Origin: Deltaproteobacteria bacterium
GTDB taxonomy: Bacteria; Myxococcota_A; Polyangia; Polyangiales; Polyangiaceae
Length of the DNA: 64,000 bases
Direction: 5' to 3'
Assembly: GCA_016218915.1 (NCBI GenBank)
Contig: JACRCQ010000052.1
Span: 62,001 to 126,000 of the forward strand
The position numbers and the translations under genes were made by a program. Positions 27,536 to 35,861 of the stretch are shown here, in pieces (position 1 is the first letter of the stretch; every line of letters begins with the position of its first letter). The notes under the pieces were generated by a model. It made no database searches and was not told where the DNA came from. It worked only from the letters and a program-made list of their open reading frames with translations.

Positions 27536-29305
27536 TCAATCCGTCGGATGCTTGCCTTCAGGGAGCTCGATCCAGAACACGGAGCCGAGCGGATCACCGG
27601 ATTCCACGCCCACCTGCCCATGCATGGCTTCCACCAGATGCTTCACGATCGAAAGCCCGAGGCCGGTTCCTCCGAGCTCCCGCGATCGACCTGGATCCAG
27701 GCGGTAGAAACGCTCGAAGATCCGCTCCCGGAATCGAGGTTCGATCCCCGGCCCATCGTCACACACCTCGATCCGCACGCTCGTCTGCCGCATTGATGCC
27801 CGGATGACGACATGCCCTTTGTCCGGCGTGTACTTGACCGCATTGTCCAGGAGATTCACCAGCACGTGCTCGAGCGCCTTGTCATCGGCCAGGACCGACA
27901 CGCCCTCGGTCACCTCGATCTGCAGCGAGAGCTGCTTGGAGCGGGCTTTGTCGACCACCGCTTCGCCTGCGCGCTGGGCCGAGGCGCGCAAGGACAGGGG
28001 CTGCAGGTCGAGCGTGTACTCACCGGCCTCGATGCGGGACAAGTCGAGCAGATCCGAGATGATGCGCGCCAGCCGCTCCGTGTTGCGCATGAGCGCGGAC
28101 AGGAAACGCTCCGCGTGCTCCTTGTCGTCGAGCGCGCCCGCCAGCAGCGCTTCGGCATTGGCCTGGATGGTGCTCACCGGCGTGCGCAGCTCGTGGGACA
28201 CATTCGCAACGAAGTCGCGACGGGCCCCTTCCAGCCGCCGAAGCTCGGTCACGTCGCGCAGCACCATCACGACGCCCCCTTCTGCAGAGCTGAGACGTGC
28301 GGCTCTGGCAACGACGCGAAGCTGACCGCGCAGCGTGAACTCCGCAGGGTCGTCCTTGCCATCGCTGACGCGCGCCCGGGCGACCAGCTCGTGAAGCGCA
28401 GGGACGCGCACCAGCTCGGACAAGGGCAGGCCCAGCGCGGAATCGCCCCAGCCAAGGAGCTTCTGGGCCGAAGAGTTGCACAGCGACACGCGCCCATCGG
28501 CATCGAGCGCGACCACGGCTTCTGCCATTCCCTCGAGCACAGCGCCGAAGCGATCGCGTTCGGCCGCGAGATCGCTGACGGTGGTCTGCAGGGCGCTGGC
28601 CAACTGGTTGAGCGAGCCTGCAAGACCGCCGATCTCGTCAGCCCGGGAGACCGAAGCCCGCGCGCTCGAAGAACCACTGGCCATCTCACGCGCGACCTTG
28701 AGCAGATTGCGCAGGGTGGAGGATGCCCCTTGGGCCGCCATCCAGCTCATCAGCCCTGCGATCAGCAGCGCGACCACCCCTGCAGCTCCGAGCCTCGTGC
28801 GAAGCGCATGCAGGGCGTCGCTGACCTCGTGCAAGGACAAGGCGCTGCGCACCACGCCGCGGGGAGGCGAACCTCCATAGGGCACCGCGATGTAGAGCAT
28901 GTCTTCGTGCAAGGTCGTGCTGCCGCGACGCGCCACGCCGGTTGTACCGGACAGCGCGGTCAATACTTCGGGCCGCTGCCCGTGGTTCTCGAGCAGCGCC
29001 ACCTCGCGCTCCTGCAGATTCGAGTCAGCGAGCACGCGCCCGTCGACCGCAATGATCGTCATGCGTGCGCCCGATGCCCGACCCAGGCGCCGTGCAAGCG
29101 CGCCGTACGCATGCGCATCCGACTCCGGTTGCATCAGCTCCACAGCTTCGCGGGCCAGCAGGGTGTCTGCCAGGAGCTGCGATTCGATGCGCGCCTGCGC
29201 CTGGAGGCGAAGGTCACGGTCGCTCCAGGCGCCTCCGCCGAGCAGCGCCACGATGATCATGGCGAGCGAAAGCAGGAACAGCTTGCCGCGGATTCCGAGC
29301 TTCAA
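27536..29305 (-). CDS. phoR: PhoR-type phosphate sensor histidine kinase
   Basis: 589 residues, longer than E. coli PhoR (431) because of an extracytoplasmic domain of about 140 residues between two membrane helices (LFLLSLAMIIVALLGGG near the N-terminus and GVVALLIAGLMSW). Then come a HAMP-like linker, a PAS-like domain (ALDADGRVSLCNSSAQKLLG), the phospho-acceptor helix NVSHELRTPVSTIQANAEAL (His near residue 370) and the ATPase domain with LLDNAVKYTP and GLGLSIVKHLVE. It overlaps phoB upstream by 4 bp and precedes pst, so assignment to phosphate sensing rests partly on context. Confidence 0.9.
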   Translation of the reverse strand: MKLGIRGKLFLLSLAMIIVALLGGGAWSDRDLRLQAQARIESQLLADTLLAREAVELMQPESDAHAYGALARRLGRASGARMTIIAVDGRVLADSNLQEREVALLENHGQRPEVLTALSGTTGVARRGSTTLHEDMLYIAVPYGGSPPRGVVRSALSLHEVSDALHALRTRLGAAGVVALLIAGLMSWMAAQGASSTLRNLLKVAREMASGSSSARASVSRADEIGGLAGSLNQLASALQTTVSDLAAERDRFGAVLEGMAEAVVALDADGRVSLCNSSAQKLLGWGDSALGLPLSELVRVPALHELVARARVSDGKDDPAEFTLRGQLRVVARAARLSSAEGGVVMVLRDVTELRRLEGARRDFVANVSHELRTPVSTIQANAEALLAGALDDKEHAERFLSALMRNTERLARIISDLLDLSRIEAGEYTLDLQPLSLRASAQRAGEAVVDKARSKQLSLQIEVTEGVSVLADDKALEHVLVNLLDNAVKYTPDKGHVVIRASMRQTSVRIEVCDDGPGIEPRFRERIFERFYRLDPGRSRELGGTGLGLSIVKHLVEAMHGQVGVESGDPLGSVFWIELPEGKHPTD

Positions 29306-30012
29306 GAAGCATCCTCATCGGGACGCGACTTGAAGCGGTAGCCCACGCCCCGCAACGTCTCGATGTAGCTGCCCGCTGCCCCGATCTTCTCGCGCAGCCT
29401 CTTGACGTGCGTGTCCACGGTGCGCGTGGTGATATCGGCCTGGATTCCCCACACCGTGTCGAGCAGCGCCTCTCGGGTCTGGGCTCGTCCCTTGCGCGAA
29501 AGGAACGTGGTAAGCAGACGGAATTCGAGGGCAGTCAGCATGACCTCCTCGGCATCCACGAAGACCTTGTGGGCGCCAGCGTCGATCTTCAGCCTTCCGA
29601 AGACGACCTGCTCCTGCTCCTGCTCCTGCTCCTCGGTCCGGCCCCGGCGCAGCAGCGCGCGAATGCGCAGCGCGAGCTCGCGCACGCTGAACGGCTTGAC
29701 CACGTAGTCGTCAGCGCCCACCTCGAACCCGACGACGCGATCGATCTCTTCTCCCCGCGCGGTCAGCATCAGCACGAGCATCTTGCGGGTGCGATCGTCG
29801 CTGCGAAGCTGCCGGCACACTTCGATTCCGGACAGGTCGGGGAGCATCAGGTCCAGCAGCACCAGGTCCGGCACCGGCTCCTGGCGTGCGAGCTCGATCG
29901 CAGCCTTGCCGGTCGTGGCCTTGCGTGTCTGGTAGCCCTCGCGCTGCAGGCTGTACGCCAGGCTCTCGAGCAGATCAGTCTCGTCTTCCACGATCAGGAT
30001 CAATCCAGACAT
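29302..30012 (-). CDS. phoB: PhoB-type response regulator of phosphate starvation
   Basis: 236 residues from the ATG at 30012 (MSGLILIVEDE); a longer frame upstream lacks homology. Receiver domain with VEDE, phospho-acceptor Asp in DLVLLDLMLPDLSG and Lys in DDYVVKPF. A short Glu/Gln run (EEQEQEQEQ) forms an unusual linker to the C-terminal winged helix, which ends RGVGYRFKS. It should activate pst and other phosphate genes as a dimer on direct repeats. Translationally coupled to phoR by a 4-bp overlap, and preceded by its own Pho-box-like site. Confidence 0.92.
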   Translation of the reverse strand: MSGLILIVEDETDLLESLAYSLQREGYQTRKATTGKAAIELARQEPVPDLVLLDLMLPDLSGIEVCRQLRSDDRTRKMLVLMLTARGEEIDRVVGFEVGADDYVVKPFSVRELALRIRALLRRGRTEEQEQEQEQVVFGRLKIDAGAHKVFVDAEEVMLTALEFRLLTTFLSRKGRAQTREALLDTVWGIQADITTRTVDTHVKRLREKIGAAGSYIETLRGVGYRFKSRPDEDAS

Positions 30013-30058
30013 CGCCCTCGGCCATAGTACCGCGGCGTGGAGATGCAAAGGCGGGTAT

Positions 30059-30076
30059 GTGACAGCGGGGTGACAA
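30059..30076 (-). promoter_or_regulatory. Candidate Pho box upstream of phoB (two half-sites)
   Basis: On the minus strand the half-sites read TTGTCAC and CTGTCAC with four bases between, an 11-bp period, ending 47 bp before the phoB ATG. Sequence, spacing and distance match the pstS site, suggesting that PhoB autoregulates phoBR. Confidence 0.72.
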
Positions 30077-30100
30077 AAGGGGCATGCGAGCGCTTGCCAG

Positions 30101-30376
30101 TCAATCGTCAACGTCGACGCAGTCGAACCTCTTCATCTGCCCGGTAGAGCTCTCGCCAAACGACATGTGCCGAATCGCGATCGCGAGCCCACCGTCTCCC
30201 GTGTCCGCACCCTTCGGGGGGAGGGGCGGTCGGCGGTGGCTGCATTCGCTGGTCCCATCTCCGTCGACGACCGTCGGCTCGCCGATCCCAGCCAGAGCGT
30301 TGCAGGCGAGCCACGCCAATGGCGCGAACGCGACACCCACAGGCCACCAGCATCCGCGCCACGTCATCGCTCTCAT
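30101..30376 (-). pseudogene. Truncated lipoprotein of a Polyangia-type family (probable remnant)
   Basis: 91 residues. A signal sequence ends in LAWLA|C (Cys25), followed by NALAGIGEPTVVDGD, a lone Cys, and RRPPLPPKGADTGDGGLAIA followed by IRHMSFGES. I recall this beginning (CxALAGIxEP, then a PP..DTG..G.....AIR..DFGE block) from lipoproteins of several hundred residues in Polyangia. Here the frame stops after FDCVDVDD, so most of the expected protein is missing. It could be a real short protein or a decayed gene. Start codon uncertain (ATG at 30376 or 30367). Confidence 0.45.
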
Positions 30377-30482
30377 CCCATCGCGTGCGCAGCAGGAACG
30401 AGAACAGGATACGCGCTGCGTCAATGGCGTCTGGCGTTCCCGGCCAGGCCTCGCGCTGAGCTGATGTGCTACCGTGGACACG

Positions 30483-33044
30483 ATGCCCCGATCGCGCAGC
30501 AGCAATCCTCTTTGGGCGTTGATCGCCGCTGCTGCAGCCTGCGGATGCGGCTCCAGCGCGCCGTCAGATTCCCCATCCCCTTTTGATGCCGCGACCGACC
30601 TGAGCACCGCAAAGGAGACAGGCACCTCGGATGCGGATTCCTCTTCCGAGGTCCTTGCCCCGGTGGAGGCTGCAGCGCCCGTTCTCGCCCTTCAGCTCGG
30701 ACCGGACCTGCCGCCGGCTGCGGCGCAGAGAATCGAGTCCCACCTGAAGGCGTCCTCTCCCCTTCCGGTCGTCGTAGCTGACTCGACGGATACCCTGGCC
30801 TGGCTTCCCGCATCATCGGTTCGAATCGGTCTGGGGGACACGACGACCACGCACGCGCTGATAGCGGCCGACGCGCTCGCCGCTCTTGGTCCGGAAGCGT
30901 TCGAGGTGCGCTCAGGAACGGTGCAAGGAATGCACGCGTTGGCGGCTGCAGGCAATTCGCTGGACGCCTCGCAACCTGCCAGGATCGGTACCGCGTTTGG
31001 CGCTTACCGGCTCCTCGAGGAAATGGGGTTCGCGTTTGCCCATCCTCTGGCGCCCGTTGTGCCCGCCGCGCTATCGCTGGACCTTTCACCGCCAGACATC
31101 GACGAAAAGCCCTACTGGCCAGTGCGCGGCATCCAGCTTCACACGATGCACCCGCTGGAGCTGACAGACTTGCTGCAGGGGTGGGGGCCAGGTGGCAACG
31201 GCGACGAAGCCGGGTGGAAGGCGATGCTGCCGGAGTGGGACAGCTTCCTGGAGTGGATGCTCGCCAGCGGGCAGAATCGCGTCCACTGGCTCCTGCTCTA
31301 TGCGGATGCCTGGAGCGAGTTCGCCGACAGCCCGGTTCGTCAACAGCGCCTCAAGCAGCTCGTCGACCGTGCACACGACTTCGGGTTGCTCGTGGGAGTC
31401 GATGCGCAGATCGCGATGGTGCAGCAGCACGCCTGGCGTCTGGTGCGCACGACTGGGGAGCTGAGCAGCGAGCTCGCGCAGATCGACGAGCACGTCGATT
31501 GGCTGATGTTGGCTGGATTCGACTACCTCGCGACGGAGAACGGCACCACGGAGTTCACGCATCCGGACGACGATCGGATGCTCGCGTGGATGAACGAGGT
31601 GACCGCGCGGACCTCGGATCACTGGGGCAAGGAAGCGATCATCAAGGCGCACTGCTCGACCGGGCAGGTGGCCACGACCTATCTGGACCCGCAGACGCAG
31701 CAGCCGCTGAACTTCAACTTCCTTCCCCACTACGCCGATGCGCGGCTGGGAATCATGCCGCACACGGTGGAGCACTACTCGCTCGACGATCCGGCGCCGA
31801 CCTACGGCAACGCGGACTTCGGGTACATGCGCGACTTCCTGCACCTGGAGGCTGGATCACGGCGCACGATCTGGCATCCCGAGACCGCGTACTGGGTGAG
31901 CTACGACATCGACGTGCCGTTGTTCCTTCCGCTCTACGCGGATCGGCGCTTGTACGATCTGCGACTGCTGGCAAGCGACGAGCAGCAAGGGAAGATGGGC
32001 GTCGGCGTCCACCAGGGAAGCCGGATGGACGGGCAGATCACCTTCTCGAGCGGGTGGGAATGGGGCTACTGGCTGCAGGACTGGGTCACCGCGCGCGCTG
32101 CCTGGAATCCCCGGATGAATCAGCCTGTGCACGAGCTGGCACTGCGCGAAACGCTGCGCCCGCTTCTGGCTGTTTTCGGCGAGTCCGCGTCCGGGATCGA
32201 GGACGCGCTGATCGACGCGATGGTCCTGCAGCACGACCTTTTGACGCTGGGCAAGGTCGGCGGCGTCGCGCCTTCGTCGGTCGTGCGTCGCAACGGCCAG
32301 GCCTACCTGCAGGGCGTGGAGACCTGGGACGACGTCTCCGCGCTCGCAGCCGGCATTCCGTCGTTGCACGCCTCGATGACCCAGCCTGACAAGCTCGGGC
32401 TGGTGGACATGCTCAATCCGCTGCACGATCCACCTGGCTACAGCGCAGAAGTCGAGCCGCTGCTCGCGGAGCTCGAGACCCGCCTCGACGCTTCTGCGGG
32501 CAAGCTTGAGGCGCTCGCCTCGGCTGTGTCGGGCAACGGTCGGCCGTTGATCGACGATCTAGCGGCCTCAGCGCGGATCACGGCGCTGCGTGCGAGGCAG
32601 GTGCACGCGCTATATGACTACGTCGACGGCAAGTGGGACAAGCCGGACTCCTGGCGCCAGGCGCGGCTGGCTGTGGCTCGCAAGGCTCTCGATGATGCGC
32701 TGCTTCTGGTCCAGACCCGAGAGGCATCTTATCGAGTTCCGGTCGAGCGCGTCGCGGCATGGCGTCCGAATCCCACCGCTTACGGGTTCACGTACCTGTG
32801 GACCGTACACAACCTTTTCTATTGGTGGCGCGACGAAGGCAAAGCGGTCCATGCGCCGGTCAGCCCCTGCTACATGAATATCATCGACCCGATCGACGTC
32901 GGCCTCGGGGAGGGCGTCTGGATGGATGCCGCCTCGGTGCTCAGCGAGCTCGGCAAGCAGGTTCCTGGGATAGGCAGCCTCACGGAATGCAGCGTGGGTC
33001 CCAAGTCCGAGCCCCCGATGCCGCCTCCGGGCATGCGACCCTGA
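30483..33044 (+). CDS. Glycoside-hydrolase-like lipoprotein
   Basis: 853 residues from the ATG at 30483; a GTG at 30474 is also possible and no strong Shine-Dalgarno is seen. Probable lipobox IAAAAA|C (Cys20), then a Ser/Asp-rich linker. Residues about 65-200 look like the N-terminal domain of GH20 and GH67 enzymes (IGTAFGAYRLLEEMGFAFAH), followed by a TIM-barrel-like start (YWPVRGIQLHTMHPLELTD) with many Trp and acidic residues. The C-terminal 250 residues are helical. An alpha-glucuronidase- or hexosaminidase-like surface enzyme is plausible, but I cannot identify the catalytic acids or substrate. Confidence 0.6.
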   Translation: MPRSRSSNPLWALIAAAAACGCGSSAPSDSPSPFDAATDLSTAKETGTSDADSSSEVLAPVEAAAPVLALQLGPDLPPAAAQRIESHLKASSPLPVVVADSTDTLAWLPASSVRIGLGDTTTTHALIAADALAALGPEAFEVRSGTVQGMHALAAAGNSLDASQPARIGTAFGAYRLLEEMGFAFAHPLAPVVPAALSLDLSPPDIDEKPYWPVRGIQLHTMHPLELTDLLQGWGPGGNGDEAGWKAMLPEWDSFLEWMLASGQNRVHWLLLYADAWSEFADSPVRQQRLKQLVDRAHDFGLLVGVDAQIAMVQQHAWRLVRTTGELSSELAQIDEHVDWLMLAGFDYLATENGTTEFTHPDDDRMLAWMNEVTARTSDHWGKEAIIKAHCSTGQVATTYLDPQTQQPLNFNFLPHYADARLGIMPHTVEHYSLDDPAPTYGNADFGYMRDFLHLEAGSRRTIWHPETAYWVSYDIDVPLFLPLYADRRLYDLRLLASDEQQGKMGVGVHQGSRMDGQITFSSGWEWGYWLQDWVTARAAWNPRMNQPVHELALRETLRPLLAVFGESASGIEDALIDAMVLQHDLLTLGKVGGVAPSSVVRRNGQAYLQGVETWDDVSALAAGIPSLHASMTQPDKLGLVDMLNPLHDPPGYSAEVEPLLAELETRLDASAGKLEALASAVSGNGRPLIDDLAASARITALRARQVHALYDYVDGKWDKPDSWRQARLAVARKALDDALLLVQTREASYRVPVERVAAWRPNPTAYGFTYLWTVHNLFYWWRDEGKAVHAPVSPCYMNIIDPIDVGLGEGVWMDAASVLSELGKQVPGIGSLTECSVGPKSEPPMPPPGMRP

Positions 33045-33111
33045 GCAGACCTTTTCCTCGCACCAGACACTGGCGCCCGTGGTACGTCTTGAAGCCAGCG
33101 AGGACGACATC

Positions 33112-33573
33112 ATGCGTGGGCACACCGGATTACGCGCGGCTCTACTGGTACTTGGCGCTGCCATCGGAGGCTGCGGTGGTGCTGTGGAGCCGGGAACGCC
33201 CACGACGGCTACGGTGGAGGTGATCGTGCGTGATCCGGATGGGGCAGCTTCGCAGGCCACGTACAAGCAGCTCGTGCTGATTTCGGGCGTGTGCCCGAAC
33301 GACTCGGCGCTGGTCAACGGCAAGTTCGAAGCAGTCGAGTCGATCCAGGAGATTCCGCAATTCGGCACGGCGTTCGACGTGTCGGATCTCGAATTCAAGA
33401 AGATCGCCTTCGTGGGAGTGCTCCGGCGCGATGATTGCGCCGTGCTGGCAGTCGGGTGCACGTCCGCTGATCTTGCGGTCCACAAGCACATCACGGTCGA
33501 GGTCGACTCGGTGATTCCCCCGGCCGGAGCCTGCGCCAGCAGCCAGTCGTGCGTGGACGGCCAGTGCAAGTGA
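33112..33573 (+). CDS. Small lipoprotein, unknown function
   Basis: 153 residues from the ATG at 33112, preceded by GAGGA. Lipobox GAAIGG|C (Cys21). The mature part is mainly beta strand, with four spaced Cys (one at SGVCPNDSALV, one at RRDDCAVL, then GCTSADL and two at the C-terminal end, ACASSQSCVDGQCK). It sits 67 bp behind the glycoside-hydrolase-like gene on the same strand and may be co-transcribed. No family was recognised. Confidence 0.65.
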   Translation: MRGHTGLRAALLVLGAAIGGCGGAVEPGTPTTATVEVIVRDPDGAASQATYKQLVLISGVCPNDSALVNGKFEAVESIQEIPQFGTAFDVSDLEFKKIAFVGVLRRDDCAVLAVGCTSADLAVHKHITVEVDSVIPPAGACASSQSCVDGQCK

Positions 33574-33628
33574 CCGCTGGAGGGTGGACGCCTTGACTGT
33601 GTACGGACCTGCAGTCTAGATCGGCGGC

Positions 33629-34096
33629 ATGTCGATCATGCGGACCGTATCGAGCGAAGAGACGTTTGACCTCCATGCGCCTGCGGCGCGCGTCTTTCCG
33701 CTGCTGTGTCCGGCTCGGGAGCATGACTGGATACCCACCTGGCGAGCCACGATCGTTCACTCCCGATCGGGATTCGCGGAGCTGGATTGCGTCTTCACGA
33801 CCGACACGCCGGACGAAGGGCAGCGGACCTGGGTCTGTACCCGCTACGAGCCGAGCCGTGCGATCGCGTACACCGCGTTTTCTGGCCGTGGGCACATCAT
33901 GAGCCTGAACATCGATCTCGAACCGCTGGACGACCAACGCACGCGCGTCCATTGGCGCCGCCGGATGATCGCGACCACCGAAGCGGGCAACACCTGGATC
34001 GATTCTCTGGTCCCGGAGCGAATCTCCGCAGCGACGCAAACGCTCGCCAGGCTGCTGGCTCACTATCTCGACACCGGCGCCATGCTTCGGCCCTGA
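33629..34096 (+). CDS. SRPBCC-superfamily protein (START/Bet v1-like fold)
   Basis: 155 residues without signal peptide. The pattern begins with EETFDLHAPAARVFPLLCPA, a first strand and helix typical of polyketide-cyclase/SRPBCC proteins. Strands such as ELDCVFTT, TWVCTRYEP and TRVHWRRRM follow, and a long C-terminal helix (AATQTLARLLAHYL) closes the cavity. Such proteins bind hydrophobic ligands; the ligand here is unknown. ATGs at 33629 and 33638 are both possible starts. Confidence 0.65.
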   Translation: MSIMRTVSSEETFDLHAPAARVFPLLCPAREHDWIPTWRATIVHSRSGFAELDCVFTTDTPDEGQRTWVCTRYEPSRAIAYTAFSGRGHIMSLNIDLEPLDDQRTRVHWRRRMIATTEAGNTWIDSLVPERISAATQTLARLLAHYLDTGAMLRP

Positions 34097-34217
34097 GCTG
34101 CAGCGCGCTGGCGCGTGGTAGCGCTGTGAGAGCGGCAAGACCGTGCGCACGTAGTTGTTTCGTGCAGCTTGCCTGAGCGACACAACCTCTCCATGTTCGA
34201 CTGACATAGGGGGGCAC

Positions 34218-35390
34218 ATGAACAACGTGGGTGTCTCACGGCTGTCGAGAATCGTGCTCGCCTTGACCGTGCTAGCAACCGCATGCGCAGCTGCAGATCA
34301 GCAGCCGTTCTACAGGCGATTGAGCCTGCTCGACACAGCTGCCTGGCGGATAGGAGCGCTCAAGGCGTGCTCAGGGGCTTCGGCGTTCGTGCTGATCGCA
34401 ATCGACGGCGTCCGGTCGGATGAAGTGTTCGACGGGGTGAATCCTGCGTTTGCTGCGGCGCACGGTCTGCGCGACAGCGAGATGGTCGGCCCGGACCAGC
34501 TGATGCCGCATTTGCACAGGATTCTGCGAACGAACGGGGTTGCCCTGGGCGCTCCGGGCCATGGTCCTGAGATCCGGTCGAGCGGGCCTGCTTGGTGCTC
34601 GCTGCCTGGCTATCAAGAGATCTTCACAGGCCACCCGGTGCCGGATTGTCGCAACAACTCCTGCCCCGCAGTAGCGCGGGCCACGCTGGCAGACGAATTC
34701 GCCGCACTATCATGCAGCGGTCCGCGCGGCGTCGCGGTGATTTCGTCGTGGGAGACCATCGAGCGCGCAGGCGCTGCCAATCCGTCGGCCGTGGTCATGT
34801 CGACCGGTCGCAACCACGGCATGACGCGCGAGAAGCTGATGGATGACCCGGCCCTGCGCGATTGGCTCCTGGCTGGAGAGCGCGCCAAGGCGTTCCCCGG
34901 ACAGGACGACTATCGCCCTGACAGATTCACAGCGGGTCTGGGGGTGCAGTACCTCAGAGCGGTGCGTCCGCGCTTCCTGTTCCTCGGGCTGGGCGATCCA
35001 GACGAGCACGCGCATCACAACGACTACAGAGCCTACCTGCAGTCCCTGCGGGATTCCGATCAGGTGATCGGCCAGGTGGCCAGCGTGCTCCGGGACATGG
35101 AGAGGGACGGGGTATCCACGACGCTCGTGATCACGACGGACCATGGGCGTTCTCGTAACTTCACAGGTCATGGAGCCGGGGCACCGGAGTCGGGGAGGGT
35201 GTGGCTGGTGGTCGCAGGCTCGCGCGTCTTGCGGACGGGACGGGTGGAAGCACGCCGCGAGCGCTACCTGGCCGACATCGCCCCTACCCTTCGGGCGATG
35301 GCGGGGCTGGCGCCCGATTTCACGGCAGGTGCGGGGTCGGTGATGGATGAGCTGTTCTTGGCGCCGATCGACCTGGTGGCGCGCCAATGA
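34218..35390 (+). CDS. Alkaline-phosphatase-superfamily lipoprotein
   Basis: 390 residues from the ATG at 34218, preceded by a G-rich Shine-Dalgarno. Lipobox VLATA|C (Cys23). The fold is that of the alkaline phosphatase/phosphodiesterase/sulfatase superfamily: the metal site AIDGVRSDEVFDG near the mature N-terminus, the segment GLGDPDEHAHHNDY with an Asp-x-x-x-His pair, and TTDHGRSRNFTGHG, which supplies the late Asp-His-His ligands. The usual Thr/Ser nucleophile may be in the GPAWCSLPGYQEIFTG stretch. It probably removes phosphate or sulfate from an extracytoplasmic substrate. A Pho-box-like site lies just after its stop. Confidence 0.75.
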   Translation: MNNVGVSRLSRIVLALTVLATACAAADQQPFYRRLSLLDTAAWRIGALKACSGASAFVLIAIDGVRSDEVFDGVNPAFAAAHGLRDSEMVGPDQLMPHLHRILRTNGVALGAPGHGPEIRSSGPAWCSLPGYQEIFTGHPVPDCRNNSCPAVARATLADEFAALSCSGPRGVAVISSWETIERAGAANPSAVVMSTGRNHGMTREKLMDDPALRDWLLAGERAKAFPGQDDYRPDRFTAGLGVQYLRAVRPRFLFLGLGDPDEHAHHNDYRAYLQSLRDSDQVIGQVASVLRDMERDGVSTTLVITTDHGRSRNFTGHGAGAPESGRVWLVVAGSRVLRTGRVEARRERYLADIAPTLRAMAGLAPDFTAGAGSVMDELFLAPIDLVARQ

Positions 35391-35418
35391 CGTCGCTTGC
35401 GACAACCACGGCAGCTGC

Positions 35419-35447
35419 GTGACATCGCTCGCACAGCTTCGTGACAA
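35419..35447 (-). promoter_or_regulatory. Third candidate Pho box, next to phosphatase-like and HTH genes
   Basis: Plus-strand half-sites GTGACAT, CGCACAG and GTGACAA with four bases between each, an exact 11-bp period, the same three-unit layout as the pstS site. In the pstS-type orientation it points along the minus strand, where no good gene start is visible; the nearest gene on the plus strand is the HTH gene (35542). Orientation is therefore unusual and the target is unclear. Confidence 0.45.
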
Positions 35448-35541
35448 CTTGATGGCAGCTCGCTCCGCACTTGCGAATCGCAGGCTGATGCAGGATGGAT
35501 CGCGAGGTCGGCGCATGGCGCTGCGCATGGGAGACGGACGC

Positions 35542-35853
35542 ATGACTCGATCGAAGATCCTCGATTCTCGAAGTACGCGCTCAGAGGCGATACGCGAGGC
35601 TGCCGCACATCTGCACGCGGCCATCGATGCGCTCGCCAAGGCGCTGGACGTGACGAGCGACAAGCCGATCGGCGTGACGCCACGCGAAGTCATGAAGCCA
35701 AGCGACTACGCCGAGTACATGCGAGTCAACGTGCGCAAGGTGCACTCCTGGATCAAGAAGGGCATGCCGCACTTCCTGCTCGAAGGCAGGGTGAGGATCC
35801 GCGTCAAGGATGCGGACGCGTGGCTCGAGGAGCGCGCCGGAGCAGGCGGCTGA
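35542..35853 (+). CDS. Excisionase-like helix-turn-helix protein
   Basis: 103 residues from the ATG at 35542. Other in-frame starts at 35452, 35515 and 35527 cannot be ruled out, and the first would lie 5 bp from the Pho-like repeats. The C-terminal 50 residues (MKPSDYAEYMRVNVRKVHSW, then IKKGMPHFLLEGRVRI, then DADAWLEE) match the excisionase/HTH_17 pattern: a recognition helix, a small wing and the DADAWLEE ending. The N-terminal half is helical. It probably binds DNA; the target is unknown. Confidence 0.65.
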   Translation: MTRSKILDSRSTRSEAIREAAAHLHAAIDALAKALDVTSDKPIGVTPREVMKPSDYAEYMRVNVRKVHSWIKKGMPHFLLEGRVRIRVKDADAWLEERAGAGG

Positions 35854-35861
35854 GCGCAGGC

